A stretch of 64,000 nucleotides of DNA from Streptomyces sp. SID12488 (lineage in GTDB: Bacteria; Actinomycetota; Actinomycetes; Streptomycetales; Streptomycetaceae), in assembly GCF_010548275.1 (NCBI RefSeq), contig NZ_JAAGLT010000022.1, positions 101,352 through 165,351 of the forward strand, given 5' to 3'. A program made the translations under genes and the position numbers. How positions within the stretch are numbered: position 1 is the first letter of the stretch; every line of letters starts with the position of its first letter. The notes below the pieces were generated by a model, which was given only the letters and a program-made list of their open reading frames with translations, had not been told where the DNA came from and did no database searches. Positions 1 through 8,167 of the stretch are shown piece after piece.

Positions 1-2
1 GG

Positions 3-461
3 TCCGATTCGCACAGTGGACTTGGCGACGCGTTCGTGGCGGACTGGCGTACGGCGGCCAAGGACAAGACGTTCCAGCAGGCCCAGGACGCGGAGCGGGA
101 CCGGGTGTACTTCGACCCGGCGGTCAAGCAGGCCAAGAGCGACGGGCTGAGGACGCTGGGGCAGTTCATCTACTACGACGCGATCGTGATGCACGGTCCC
201 GGTGACGACACGGTCAGTTTCGGCGGCATACGCAAGACCGCCCTGAGGAAAGCCAAAACACCTGCCCAGGGTGGTGACGAAACGGCCTACCTGAACGCTT
301 TCCTCGATGCCCGCAAGGCGGCGATGAAGACCGAGGAAGCGCACAGCGACACCAGCCGCGTCGATACCGAACAGCGGGTGTTCCTGCGTGCGGGCAACCT
401 CGATCTGAATCCGCCGCTGCGGTGGAAGGTCTATGGAGACCCCTACACCATCGAGAACTGA
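3..461 (+). CDS. GH46 chitosanase, C-terminal part (5' end outside window)
   Basis: The frame is open from the window edge and encodes the last 152 residues of a glycoside hydrolase family 46 chitosanase, a secreted endo-enzyme that cleaves beta-1,4 linkages in chitosan. Recognisable family segments are ERDRVYFDPAVKQAK, YYDAIVMHGPG, SFGGIRKTALRKA, PAQGGDETAYLNAFLDARK and the C-terminal NLDLNPPLRWKVYGDPY. The catalytic Glu and Asp lie in the N-terminal third and are outside the window, as is the signal peptide. An internal GTG at 36 could be mistaken for a start, but family similarity runs through it (SHSGLGDAF precedes it), so this is a truncated view of a normal gene. The stop is 35 bp before the start of the next secreted enzyme, which suggests a co-transcribed pair of extracellular polysaccharide-degrading proteins. 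Confidence 0.93.
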   Translation, partial: SDSHSGLGDAFVADWRTAAKDKTFQQAQDAERDRVYFDPAVKQAKSDGLRTLGQFIYYDAIVMHGPGDDTVSFGGIRKTALRKAKTPAQGGDETAYLNAFLDARKAAMKTEEAHSDTSRVDTEQRVFLRAGNLDLNPPLRWKVYGDPYTIEN

Positions 462-496
462 TTGCCGACAGTAGGGCCGGCAGAAGGGATACGACC

Positions 497-1363
497 ATGG
501 GGTCGCACGCACATACACGCCGTAAGAAGGCCGTTATGGCCGCTACTGCCGGCGCGGCGGCGATATCGGCGCTTGTCGCCCTGAGCCTTGGCACCAACGC
601 CATGGCGGGAGAGGCACAGCCGGACCAGAAGGCCAAGGTCGAAGTCAGAGCGGCCACAGCCTCCGACGCCAACGCCGACGCCGGGTGGACGTTGCGTTGG
701 AGTCCGGATCCGGTGAAAGACGGGTTGGAGGCGTTCGAAGGAGTGGAGGACGACCGGGCGGGATCCGACCCGGGGGTCAAGCACATATACGTCGAGGATG
801 GCGCGTACCGCTTCGACATGCCTCTGGAGGAAAGGGACTCCAGCCCGGACCGGCAGCGCAACGAGGTCAAAGGGATGAGCGCCGAAGGTCGGGATCTGAC
901 GATTTCCGAGGGGGAGACCTGGCGCTTCACCGACTCCCTGTTCATACCTTCAAGCCTGGAGGCGACCAGCAGTTTCACCCACATCATGCAGTTCAAGATG
1001 CCGGGGGCCGGGAGCGGGCCGATCATCGTCATGTCGTTGCGGCAGCATGACGGCAAACCCACCATCGAGCTGAACTCCGCCCTCAGCGGCAGGATCGTCG
1101 GCCGTACCGACCTTGCTCCGCTCCAGAACAAGTGGATCGGCTTCGACCTGCAGATCACCTTCGGTGACGGCGACGGCAAGATCCGCTGGGTGGTCACCGA
1201 CGGCTCCAGCACGGTCGCCGATGCGAGCGCGTCCGGGCTCGACACCTGGTTGGGCGAGCGGGCGCGGCCCAAGTGGGGAATCTACCGCTCGCTCAAGGAC
1301 AGCGCGCATCTGAAGAACACCTACCTGCTCGTCAAGGACCTGAAGGCGTATCAGCAGACCTGA
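497..1363 (+). CDS. Secreted polysaccharide-lyase-like protein
   Basis: This 288-residue protein has a twin-basic N-terminus (HTRRKK), a hydrophobic stretch rich in Ala at about residues 14-38, and an AMAG cleavage-like site, so it is probably exported. The mature part resembles the heparin-lyase-like jelly-roll fold: an Arg/Asn/Glu strand (RQRNEVKG), GETWRFTDSLFIP, HIMQFKMPG, then WIGFDLQITFGDGDGKIRWVV and a C-terminal GIYRSL. These are typical of the polysaccharide lyase domain also found in fungi and actinomycetes. The ATG at 497 is preferred over an upstream in-frame start at 422 because it has an AGAAGGGA ribosome-binding site, and the upstream start lies inside the chitosanase gene. The substrate is not readable from sequence. 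The family call is moderate, the secretion call good. Confidence 0.62.
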   Translation: MGSHAHTRRKKAVMAATAGAAAISALVALSLGTNAMAGEAQPDQKAKVEVRAATASDANADAGWTLRWSPDPVKDGLEAFEGVEDDRAGSDPGVKHIYVEDGAYRFDMPLEERDSSPDRQRNEVKGMSAEGRDLTISEGETWRFTDSLFIPSSLEATSSFTHIMQFKMPGAGSGPIIVMSLRQHDGKPTIELNSALSGRIVGRTDLAPLQNKWIGFDLQITFGDGDGKIRWVVTDGSSTVADASASGLDTWLGERARPKWGIYRSLKDSAHLKNTYLLVKDLKAYQQT

Positions 1364-1417
1364 CCGTCAGACAGCGAAAGGGCCGCGTAGGCGGTGATGG
1401 GGGTCGGACCGGCCGAT

Positions 1418-1448
1418 CCGGCCCGCCCGGCTTTGTCGGGCGGGCCGG
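1418..1448 (+). terminator. Hairpin terminator after the lyase-like gene
   Basis: A 12-bp perfect GC-only stem (1418-1429 with 1437-1448) closes a 7-nt loop about 55 bp after the stop. There is no U-tract, as is common for Streptomyces terminators. Confidence 0.6.
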
Positions 1449-1512
1449 TTGCCCTGGACACCGGACCCCGCTTCGGGTGTCGGTGTCAGTCCCCTCCCTT
1501 AAAGTCCCCCGC

Positions 1513-2199
1513 GTGACCCACAACCCCTCCCCCGCCCACCTCACCGCGATCCGCGACTCGTACGACACCGTCGCCGCCGACTACGTCCAACTCGTCAAGA
1601 ATCCGGCGGAGTTGGACCCTCTGTCACGCGCGATGCTGGCCGCTTTCGCCGAAGCCCTGCGAGTGGCCGACGCCGGCCCGGTCGCGGACCTCGGATGCGG
1701 ACCCGGCAAGGTGACCGCGCATCTGGCAGGCCTCGGAGTGCCCGCGTTCGGCGTCGACCTGTCCCCGAAGATGATCGAGCTGGCCCGCCGGGCCCACCCG
1801 CACCTGAGCTTCACCGTGGGCTCGATGACCGACCTCGCGCTGCGGGACGACGAACTCGGCGGCATCCTCGCCTACTACTCCACCCACCACACCCCGCCCG
1901 AGCAACTACCCACCGTGTACGCCGAGTTCCACCGCACCCTCGCACCCGGCGGCCTCCTGATGCTGGCCGGCTACGTGGGAGACGACGAGTATCTGCATCT
2001 GCGTCCGACCCAGGCTTACGGCGGCCATCCGGTGTCCTACGAGGCCCATCTGCTGCCGGTGGAGCGGATCGCCGAACTGCTCACCCGGGCCGGTCTCGTG
2101 ATCACGGCGCGACTGGTGCAGGCGCCCGACGAAAACGTACGGAGGACAGTCGCCACCTTCCTCGCCCGGAAACCCGAACGCCCCCTCGCGCCACAGTGA
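1513..2199 (+). CDS. Class I SAM-dependent methyltransferase
   Basis: This 228-residue Rossmann-fold methyltransferase shows motif I (VADLGCGPGKVTAHL, about residues 58-72), motif II acidic residue (FGVDLSPKMIELARRAHP), motif post-II (GSMTDLALRDDELGGILAYYSTHH) and the LAPGGLLMLAGYVG strand. It belongs to the Methyltransf_25/11 type of soluble small-molecule methyltransferases; the acceptor is unknown. The GTG at 1513 gives the conserved start THNPSPAHLTAIRDSYD. There is no obvious Shine-Dalgarno, but TTAAAGT lies about 10 bp upstream, so translation may be leaderless. An open frame extends further upstream with no conserved protein. It is followed by about 100 bp that hold the ECF41-type promoter of the next operon, so it is probably an independent unit. 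Confidence 0.8.
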   Translation: MTHNPSPAHLTAIRDSYDTVAADYVQLVKNPAELDPLSRAMLAAFAEALRVADAGPVADLGCGPGKVTAHLAGLGVPAFGVDLSPKMIELARRAHPHLSFTVGSMTDLALRDDELGGILAYYSTHHTPPEQLPTVYAEFHRTLAPGGLLMLAGYVGDDEYLHLRPTQAYGGHPVSYEAHLLPVERIAELLTRAGLVITARLVQAPDENVRRTVATFLARKPERPLAPQ

Positions 2200-2200
2200 T

Positions 2201-2227
2201 TGTCACGTTCCCGAGTCCGCCGGTGTC
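2201..2227 (+). promoter_or_regulatory. Candidate ECF41-type promoter
   Basis: TGTCACG (2201-2207) is separated by exactly 16 bp from TGTC (2224-2227). The published ECF41 autoregulatory signature, as I remember it, is TGTCACA-N16-CGTC, so only one base differs in each element. The site lies about 70 bp upstream of the CMD gene that is coupled to an ECF41 sigma factor, which fits positive autoregulation. Confidence 0.6.
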
Positions 2228-2298
2228 TTCATGTCCAACAGGCCGACAGGCCTGGGAAATCGACAAGGAACCGTCAAGGAACCGACGAGGAGAACACC

Positions 2299-2940
2299 GT
2301 GACACTGCGCATTCCGAAAGCACAGCTCCCCGCCGAGATCAGTGAGAACCTGGTCAAGCAGTTCGGTGCCGTGCCCGAGCCCTTCGAGGTGACGGCGCAC
2401 AACCCCAAGGTCGCCCGGGACTCCTCGGAGATCGGGGGCAGGGTGGGCGAGTGGGACATGGCCGACGAGGGGCTCAAGATCTTCGCGCACATGGCGGTCG
2501 CCGCGCAGGTCGGCTGCGGTTGGTGCCTCGACATCAACTACTTCCAGGCGCTGCACAAGGACCTGGACCTGACCAAGGCGAGCCAGGTGCCGCGCTGGCG
2601 CGAGTCGGAGGTGTTCACGCCGCTGGAACGGGACGTACTGGAGTACGCCGAGGCCATGACGAACACGCCGCCGACCGTCGACGACGAACTGTACGCGGGC
2701 CTGCTCGACCGGCTCGGTCCGGCGGCGATGGTCGAGCTCACCGCAGGCATCGGCTTCGCCAACATGGCGACGCGGAACAACTCGGCGCACGGGATCACCT
2801 CGCAGGGCTTCTCCGACGCGTGCGGGATACCGCTGGCCGCACGTCCCGAGGAGGCGGGCAACAACAGGTCCGGTGCCGAGAGGCCCGCCATCGCGAAGTC
2901 CGGCATCGACAAGCCCGGCGTGGTGTCGGCGGCGATATGA
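2299..2940 (+). CDS. Carboxymuconolactone decarboxylase/AhpD-like protein
   Basis: This 213-residue protein of the CMD superfamily carries the redox motif CGWC at about residues 74-77 (AAQVGCGWCLDINYF), then an FTPLERDVLEYAEAMTNTPPTVDDEL helix and a second helix (AAMVELTAGIGFANMATRNNSA). CMD-type proteins act as peroxidase-like or decarboxylase-like cytosolic enzymes; the CxxC favours a redox role. GTG 2299 has GAGGAG six bases upstream. The stop overlaps the ATG of the ECF41 sigma factor (ATGA), so the two are translationally coupled. ECF41 sigma factors are typically linked to CMD, oxidoreductase or epimerase (COE) genes, so this is the expected cognate partner. The last 30 residues look like a low-complexity tail. 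Confidence 0.85.
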   Translation: MTLRIPKAQLPAEISENLVKQFGAVPEPFEVTAHNPKVARDSSEIGGRVGEWDMADEGLKIFAHMAVAAQVGCGWCLDINYFQALHKDLDLTKASQVPRWRESEVFTPLERDVLEYAEAMTNTPPTVDDELYAGLLDRLGPAAMVELTAGIGFANMATRNNSAHGITSQGFSDACGIPLAARPEEAGNNRSGAERPAIAKSGIDKPGVVSAAI

Positions 2941-3815
2941 CCGAGGATTCGACTGCCGATCCCTTCGTCACCCACCGCAGCCTGCTCTTCACTGTCGCCT
3001 ACGAGATGCTCGGCTCGGCGGCCGACGCGGAGGACGTACTGCAGGAGTCCTGGCTGCGGTGGGCCGGCGTCGACAGGTCCCAGGTGCGTGAGGCTCGGGC
3101 GTACCTCGTCCGGATCGTCACCCGGCAGGCACTCAACCGGCTGCGTACGTTGTCCCGCAGCCGTGAGGAGTACGTGGGCGAGTGGCTGCCTGAACCCCTG
3201 CTGACCAGCCCTGATGTCGCCGAGGACGTCGAACTCGCGGAGAGCGTCTCGATCGCGATGCTGACCGTCCTCGAAACCCTCGGGCCCACCGAGCGCGCGG
3301 TGTTCGTGCTGCGCGAGGTCTTCGAGATGCCGTACGGCGAGATCGGCGAGGCCATCGGGAAGTCCGCGGCGACGGTACGGCAGGTCGCGCGGCGGGCGCG
3401 TGAGCATGTGGCCGCCCGGCAGCCGCGGGTGCGGGTGAGCCGGGCCGAGCAGCGGACCGTCGTGGACCGCTTCCTTCTCGCCCTGCGCACCGGGCAGTTG
3501 CAGGACCTGCTGGAGGTCATGGCGCCGGATGTCGTCCTGATCGCCGATGGTGGCGGGGTCGTGGCCGCCGTGCTGGCTCCGATGCACGGGGCCGAACCGG
3601 TGGCGAAGCTGCTCACGCGCGCGAACCAGGTCGCGGTCCCGTTCGAGATGACGACCGTATGGCTCAACGGCGCGCCCGCGGGCCGGATCGAGATGAACGG
3701 CGAGCCGACCGCCGTGAGCCTCGTGGTGGAGAACGGGCAGGTAACCCGGATCTACATCGTGCGCAACCCGCAGAAGCTGACACGGCTCGACGAACCGGCC
3801 GAACTCGCCAGGTGA
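2937..3815 (+). CDS. ECF41-family RNA polymerase sigma factor (SigJ-like)
   Basis: This 292-residue sigma factor has region 2 (FTVAYEMLGSAADAEDVLQESWLRW, residues about 16-42), region 4 (LGPTERAVFVLREVFEMPYGEIGEAIGKSAATVRQVARRAREHV, about 113-157) and a long C-terminal SnoaL-like domain of about 120 residues (RFLLALRTGQLQDLLEVMAPDVVLIADGG onward). The fused SnoaL-like domain is the hallmark of ECF41 and replaces a separate anti-sigma factor by modulating activity in cis. No anti-sigma gene is adjacent. The ATG overlaps the stop of the upstream CMD gene. A matching ECF41-type promoter at 2201-2227 suggests autoregulation. Confidence 0.92.
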   Translation: MTEDSTADPFVTHRSLLFTVAYEMLGSAADAEDVLQESWLRWAGVDRSQVREARAYLVRIVTRQALNRLRTLSRSREEYVGEWLPEPLLTSPDVAEDVELAESVSIAMLTVLETLGPTERAVFVLREVFEMPYGEIGEAIGKSAATVRQVARRAREHVAARQPRVRVSRAEQRTVVDRFLLALRTGQLQDLLEVMAPDVVLIADGGGVVAAVLAPMHGAEPVAKLLTRANQVAVPFEMTTVWLNGAPAGRIEMNGEPTAVSLVVENGQVTRIYIVRNPQKLTRLDEPAELAR

Positions 3816-3898
3816 ACCCGCCGCCGCCCGCACAAGAGACAGCCCGCTCCGGCCGGAATTCGTTTCGTTCCCCGCAGCGGGCGCCCTAGTGTGGCGCG

Positions 3899-4531
3899 GT
3901 GGCGATTCCGGTTCGGGCGCAGGCTCAGGTCCAGATACAGGGCGAGATGCAGGTCGAGATGCAGGCTCAGATGATCATTCTCAACGGTGGTTCCAGCTCG
4001 GGGAAGTCCGCGATCGTACGGTGTCTGCAGGCCGAACTGCCGGACCCGTGGCTGGCGTTCGGGTGCGACTCGTTCGTCGACGCCCTGCCCGCGAGGATGC
4101 GGGAGTCGGACGCGGGGATCGCGATCGCGGCGGACGGCGAAGTGAGCGTCGGGGCGGACTTCCTGGCGCTGGAGGCGGCCTGGCGGGAAGGCGTCGTGGC
4201 AATGGTCCGGGCCGGCGCCCGGGTCGTCATCGACGACGTCTTCCTCGGCGGAGCGGCGTCCCAGCAGCGCTGGCGCAAGGCTCTTGGTGAAGTGGGTGAA
4301 GTGGGTGACCTGCCCGTGCTGTGGGTCGGCGTCCGGTGCGAGAGCGCCGTCGCCGCGCGCCGCGAGATCGCCCGGGGAGACCGGGCTCCGGGGATGGCCG
4401 CCGCGCAGGCGGACGTCGTCCACGAGGGCGTCGTCTACGACCTGGAGGTCGACACGTCGCACACCGAGTCCCTGGCGTGCGCGCGAACCATCGCCGCGCG
4501 CGTCCACGGCGGTGAGGACCGAGTCGGCTGA
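3899..4531 (+). CDS. Chloramphenicol phosphotransferase-like P-loop kinase
   Basis: The protein resembles the CPT family: a Walker A motif GGSSSGKSAIVR directly after MIILN, then PWLAFGCDSFVDALP, VVIDDVFLGG (a Walker B-like strand) and a C-terminal half with LWVGVRCESAVAARREIARGDRAPGMAAAQADVVHEG. In the type enzyme this fold phosphorylates the primary hydroxyl of chloramphenicol. Most genomic homologues have unknown substrates, so resistance is not implied. The start is uncertain: GTG 3899 gives 210 residues, while ATG 3971 places the start just before the first beta strand and is more typical for the family. The 24 extra residues are encoded by a 12-bp tandem repeat (AQVQ-IQGE-MQVE-MQAQ), which argues for the downstream start. 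Confidence 0.75.
   Translation: MAIPVRAQAQVQIQGEMQVEMQAQMIILNGGSSSGKSAIVRCLQAELPDPWLAFGCDSFVDALPARMRESDAGIAIAADGEVSVGADFLALEAAWREGVVAMVRAGARVVIDDVFLGGAASQQRWRKALGEVGEVGDLPVLWVGVRCESAVAARREIARGDRAPGMAAAQADVVHEGVVYDLEVDTSHTESLACARTIAARVHGGEDRVG
3920..3973 (+). repeat. 12-bp tandem repeat at the start of the CPT-like gene
   Basis: Four full degenerate 12-bp units (3920, 3932, 3944, 3956) and a half unit run exactly into the ATG at 3971. The last two full units are nearly identical. The array either encodes a repetitive N-terminal extension or lies in the leader. Confidence 0.8.
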
Positions 4532-4604
4532 TCCGGCGCCCCCACCGCCTCACTCAGGCCGTCGCGTTCACGACCGTGTTCAGCGCTGATCGAGAACATG
4601 ACGA

Positions 4605-6923
4605 TCACCCCTTGATGCCGAGGACGACCGGTACGACCCCCAACGCCCCCCGCGCCGACTCCGCCACCCGGATCTCCACGCTCCCGGGCAGTACTGCCGC
4701 CTTCAAATCGGCCCCGACCTGGGCGAGTTGGTCGGGGCCGAGGGAGAACGTGACCGTACGGCACTCACCAGAAGCCAGGTCGACGCCCTGGAAGGCGCGG
4801 AGTTCCAGGGTCCGGGGCCACACCGTCGTACGCAGCGGGCGGATGTAGAGCTGGGCCACCGAACGCCCCGCCCGTCCACCGGTGTTGGTGACCGCGACCT
4901 CGACCTCGACCTGGTCACCGCAACTGGCGCCATCCGGCCTGATGTTCGGGACGCCGTACTCGAACGTCGTGTACGTCAGGCCGTGGCCGAAGGAATACTG
5001 CGGCTCGGCGTCCTCGTCCACGTACGACCCGTACTCCGTGTCCTTGTGGTTGTAGTAGACGGGGAGTTGGGCCGCCGAGCGCGGTACCGACACGGGGAGG
5101 TGGCCGGTCGGGGCGGTGTGGCCGAGGAGGATCTCGGCGATCGCCTCGCCGCCCCAGGGGCCCGGATACCAGGCCGTGAGCAGTGCGGCGGCGTGTTCCG
5201 CCGCCTCCGGGACAGCGTGCGGGCGGCCCTGGATCAGGACGACGACCGCGGGTGTGCCCGTCGCCGTCACCGCGTCCAGCAGGGCGTGCTGGGCCCGGCC
5301 CAGCCGCAGGTCGGCCAGGTCGACACCCTCGCCGCAGGTCATCTCCGACACCGCGGTGCGCGCCGCGCCGTTGGCGTCGAACTCCGTGTCCGGGGTACGG
5401 GCGCTGCTGCCGCCCAGGACCAGTACGGCCAGGTCGGAGGCCGCCGCTGCCGCCACCGCCTCGGGGATGCCGGAGAGGTCGTCGCCGGTCAGGGCACAGC
5501 CTTGGGCGTAGCGGAGCTCCGTCTCCTGGTGGGTGAGGTCGCGGAGGGCGGCCAGGACACTGGTCCCTGTGCCGGGGCGCTGGGGGGCGGTGTAGTCGCC
5601 GAGTTGGTGGGCCGTGGTGGCGGAGTGCGGGCCGAGGACGGCTATACGGGAGATCCTCGCCTGGTCGACGGGCAGGACGCCCGCCTTGTTGTGGAGGAGG
5701 GTGACGGCCGAGCGCGCGAGGGCTGTGCTCAGGGAACGGCCGGCGTCGGCGGACGGCAACTCCGGTGTCACATAAGGGTGTTCGAAGAGGCCGAGGCGGA
5801 ATTTCAGGGTCAGGACCCGGGATACGGCCGTGTCGAGCACCGACTCCTTCACCAGGCCTCGTTCCACCGCCTCCGCCAGGTGCGTGAAGCCCTCGTCCCA
5901 AAGGCTCAGGTCGATACCGGAGTTGAGGGCGAGAGCACCTGCGGAGACCTTGTCGCCGGTGATGCGGGCGAGGCGGTCCACCGCCAGCCCGTCCGCCATG
6001 ACCAGGCCCTCGAAGCCCCAGCCACCACGATCCCCGCTGCCGCGCAACAACCCGTTCAGCAAAGGGCCGTTGGCCGAGCACGGGATGCCGTCCACCTCGT
6101 TGTAGGCGGCCATGACCGCCGCCGCACCGGCCCGTACCCCGGCCCTGGCTGCCGGGAGGTGGATCTCATGGAGTTCACGGGGACCCAGCTCCGACTCGGC
6201 CGAGTTCCGGCCGCCGACCGTCGCACCCTGGCCGGCGAAGTGCTTCAGGACCACCGGGGCCTTGTCCGAGGAGAATCTCCCCTGCTCGTCCATGTCCCCC
6301 TGCGCGCCTCTCACCAGCGCCTCCGTCAGGCGCGCGGCGAGGTACGGGTCCTCCCCGAAGCACTCCTCCGTACGGCCCCAGCGAGGGTCACGGGCGATGT
6401 CCAGCGCCGAGACCAGGGCCAAGTGGCCGCCCCTGGCGCGGAGTTCGGCGGCGGCGTGGGATGCCGCCCGCTCGTACAGGTCCGGGTCCCAGGTGGCGCC
6501 CACCGCCAGGTTGACGGGGAGGACCGTGCCGTCGAGGGCCATGAGGCCGTGCGGTACCTCCTCGACGAAGAGAGTGGGGATGCCGAGGCGGCTGCGTTCG
6601 AGTACGTGGCGCTGGACCAGGTGGGCCAGCGCCGGGCCCGTTTGCGCGTCGGCGCCGGTCGAGTGGTCGACGCCGGACCAGGCGTCGGCGCGCAGGAGTC
6701 CGTACAGGGCGCCGAGGCCCTCGAAGCGGTCGGTCTCCTCGTACAGGGCCCGGGTCAGCTCGAACTCGCCGTCGGGGCGGCGGCGGTAGGCGTCCCAGCC
6801 GTACATCCGCTGGTTGAGCTGGCCCACCTTCTCCCGCAGGGTCATCCGCGCCAGGAGGTCGGCGACGCGGGCGTCGACGGGGGCGGCGGGGTCACGGTAG
6901 AGGGGGGACACGGTCACGGTCAC
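4605..6923 (-). CDS. GH3 beta-glucosidase-like glycoside hydrolase
   Basis: This 772-residue protein has the full three-domain GH3 plan: an N-terminal TIM barrel (MTLREKVGQLNQRMYGWD, RLGIPTLFVEEVPHGL, DPRWGRTEECFGEDPYL, KHFAGQGATVGGRNSAE), an alpha/beta sandwich domain (IAVLGPHSATTAHQLGDYT, LVLGGSSARTPD, VLIQGRPHAV) and a C-terminal fibronectin type III-like domain (EYGSYVDEDAEPQYSFGHGLTYTTFEY onward). The nucleophile region reads GLVMADGLAVDRL, with Asp in the expected place. No signal peptide is present, so it probably acts on imported oligosaccharides. GTG 6923 overlaps the stop of the upstream sugar kinase by 4 nt (GTGA), so hydrolase and kinase are co-translated. Specificity (glucoside or xyloside) cannot be decided here. 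Confidence 0.92.
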   Translation of the reverse strand: MTVTVSPLYRDPAAPVDARVADLLARMTLREKVGQLNQRMYGWDAYRRRPDGEFELTRALYEETDRFEGLGALYGLLRADAWSGVDHSTGADAQTGPALAHLVQRHVLERSRLGIPTLFVEEVPHGLMALDGTVLPVNLAVGATWDPDLYERAASHAAAELRARGGHLALVSALDIARDPRWGRTEECFGEDPYLAARLTEALVRGAQGDMDEQGRFSSDKAPVVLKHFAGQGATVGGRNSAESELGPRELHEIHLPAARAGVRAGAAAVMAAYNEVDGIPCSANGPLLNGLLRGSGDRGGWGFEGLVMADGLAVDRLARITGDKVSAGALALNSGIDLSLWDEGFTHLAEAVERGLVKESVLDTAVSRVLTLKFRLGLFEHPYVTPELPSADAGRSLSTALARSAVTLLHNKAGVLPVDQARISRIAVLGPHSATTAHQLGDYTAPQRPGTGTSVLAALRDLTHQETELRYAQGCALTGDDLSGIPEAVAAAAASDLAVLVLGGSSARTPDTEFDANGAARTAVSEMTCGEGVDLADLRLGRAQHALLDAVTATGTPAVVVLIQGRPHAVPEAAEHAAALLTAWYPGPWGGEAIAEILLGHTAPTGHLPVSVPRSAAQLPVYYNHKDTEYGSYVDEDAEPQYSFGHGLTYTTFEYGVPNIRPDGASCGDQVEVEVAVTNTGGRAGRSVAQLYIRPLRTTVWPRTLELRAFQGVDLASGECRTVTFSLGPDQLAQVGADLKAAVLPGSVEIRVAESARGALGVVPVVLGIKG

Positions 6924-8083
6924 TGGTTCTTCTCCAGGTGCTGCGGGGCAGGGCCCGGTGCGAGTCGGGCCAGGGCCACCGCGCCCCGGCTGCCGTCGGG
7001 GACCCAGTGCGCCACCAAACCGAGGGCACGCAGATGCGGCTCAAGGGGGGCGGTCAGTGGGCCTTCGGGGCCGAGCAGGCCGCCCGTCGCGACCACCGAC
7101 TCGCCCGGCCTCGGCTCCAACGCCCGTACGCAGTCGGCGAGATGACCGGCGGCCTCGTCGAGGATCGCCCGCGCGAGGGTGTCCCCCGCGCGGGCCGCCC
7201 CGGCGACCAGCGGGGCGAACCGGGCCAGCCCGACCGGCGGTTCGGCCATGACGGCGGGGAGGACGTACCGGCGAAAGGCCTCACGGGCGGAACGGGTCCA
7301 GGGCTGCTGAGCGGCGCCCTCACCTTCGTACGCCGACATCTCACCCTCGTACGCCGACACCTCACCCTCGCGCGGGAGGACCGCGACCGGCACCCCCAAC
7401 TCCCGTCCCACCAGCGCCGCCAGAGTCGTGTCGCCGCCCCGCCGGTCCGCCATGCGCAGCGCGACCCGGACCGCTTCCCGGCCGATCCAGAAGCCGCCGC
7501 CGTCGTCGCCTAGGAGCCAGCCGTCGCCGCCTACCGTCTTCTCGCAGTGGCGGGCGGTGATGCGCATCGCGACGGCGCCCGTACCGGCGACGAGGGCCAG
7601 CCCGTCGGCAGGGGGACCCGGGGTGTCCGGGGCGGCGGCGAAGGCGGCCTCGATGTCGCTGCAGATCCGGATCTCGCGCGCGGGGACGCGGATGCCGAGT
7701 CGGCGCAGGGCTTCCGTCAGCGCGGTGAGGGCGTTGACGCGGCCGGGTTCGTCGGCGGTGCCGGCGGCGCCCGCGAAGCCGCCCGCGACGGCGACGACCC
7801 GGCGGCGGTCCGGCTCCGGCACCGCCAGGGCGAGGGCCTCGACGAGGTGCTCGGTGAGCTGCGGCACGGCGACGGTGAGGGCGTTGCCCGGCCCGGCGAC
7901 GCCCTCACCGAGCGTTCGCCCGTCGAAGGCGGACGCCAGCACGGCGCGCGTACGGGTGCCACCGGCGTCGAGCCCGACGACGAGGGCGCCGGCCGCCGGA
8001 ACACCGTGTTCGCCCGGGCCGGAATCCTGACCCGATTCCCGGCCCGAGTTCCGACTCGAATGCTGGTTCAATTCATTGCTCAT
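6920..8083 (-). CDS. BadF/BadG/BcrA-type ATPase, N-acetylglucosamine kinase-like
   Basis: This 387-residue ASKHA-fold kinase has a phosphate-1 motif GLDAGGTRTRAVLA (about residues 37-50), GLALVAGTGAVAMRI, WLLGDDGGGFWIGREAV and a C-terminal VVATGGLLG. This set matches GlcNAc kinase-like members of the BadF family, which phosphorylate sugars released by cytosolic glycosidases. A 21-bp tandem repeat (7319-7370) inserts duplicated GEVSAYE/GEMSAYE heptapeptides in a surface region. The first about 30 residues are low complexity (Ser, Asn, Gln rich). It is the first gene of a coupled pair with the GH3 gene and is divergent from the GH5-like gene across only 84 bp, so a shared control region is likely. 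Confidence 0.85.
   Translation of the reverse strand: MSNELNQHSSRNSGRESGQDSGPGEHGVPAAGALVVGLDAGGTRTRAVLASAFDGRTLGEGVAGPGNALTVAVPQLTEHLVEALALAVPEPDRRRVVAVAGGFAGAAGTADEPGRVNALTALTEALRRLGIRVPAREIRICSDIEAAFAAAPDTPGPPADGLALVAGTGAVAMRITARHCEKTVGGDGWLLGDDGGGFWIGREAVRVALRMADRRGGDTTLAALVGRELGVPVAVLPREGEVSAYEGEMSAYEGEGAAQQPWTRSAREAFRRYVLPAVMAEPPVGLARFAPLVAGAARAGDTLARAILDEAAGHLADCVRALEPRPGESVVATGGLLGPEGPLTAPLEPHLRALGLVAHWVPDGSRGAVALARLAPGPAPQHLEKNQ
7319..7370 (-). repeat. 21-bp in-frame tandem repeat inside the kinase gene
   Basis: Two 21-bp units (7319-7339, 7340-7360) and a 10-bp partial third encode GEMSAYE, GEVSAYE and GE. The units differ at few positions, so the expansion is probably recent. Confidence 0.85.
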
Positions 8084-8167
8084 CGCGCACTATGGTGGTT
8101 CATACATTCGCCGAGGACAAGACCCGACTCGCGGCCCGGCGCAGTCACGCACGTCCGTGGAGGACCC

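Noticed and set aside
3899..4531. Chloramphenicol resistance gene
   Set aside because: The fold is CPT-like, but substrate residues cannot be judged and most homologues are not resistance enzymes.
4728..7145. An 805-codon open frame antisense to the GH3 gene
   Set aside because: The minus-strand GH3 and kinase genes carry complete family motifs. The antisense translation is Arg/Gly/Val-rich without any motif.
8084..8167. DasR-type site in the kinase/GH5 divergent region
   Set aside because: No ACTGGTCTAGACCAGT-like palindrome is present. The only unusual text is a TGGTTCATACATT stretch, which lacks symmetry.
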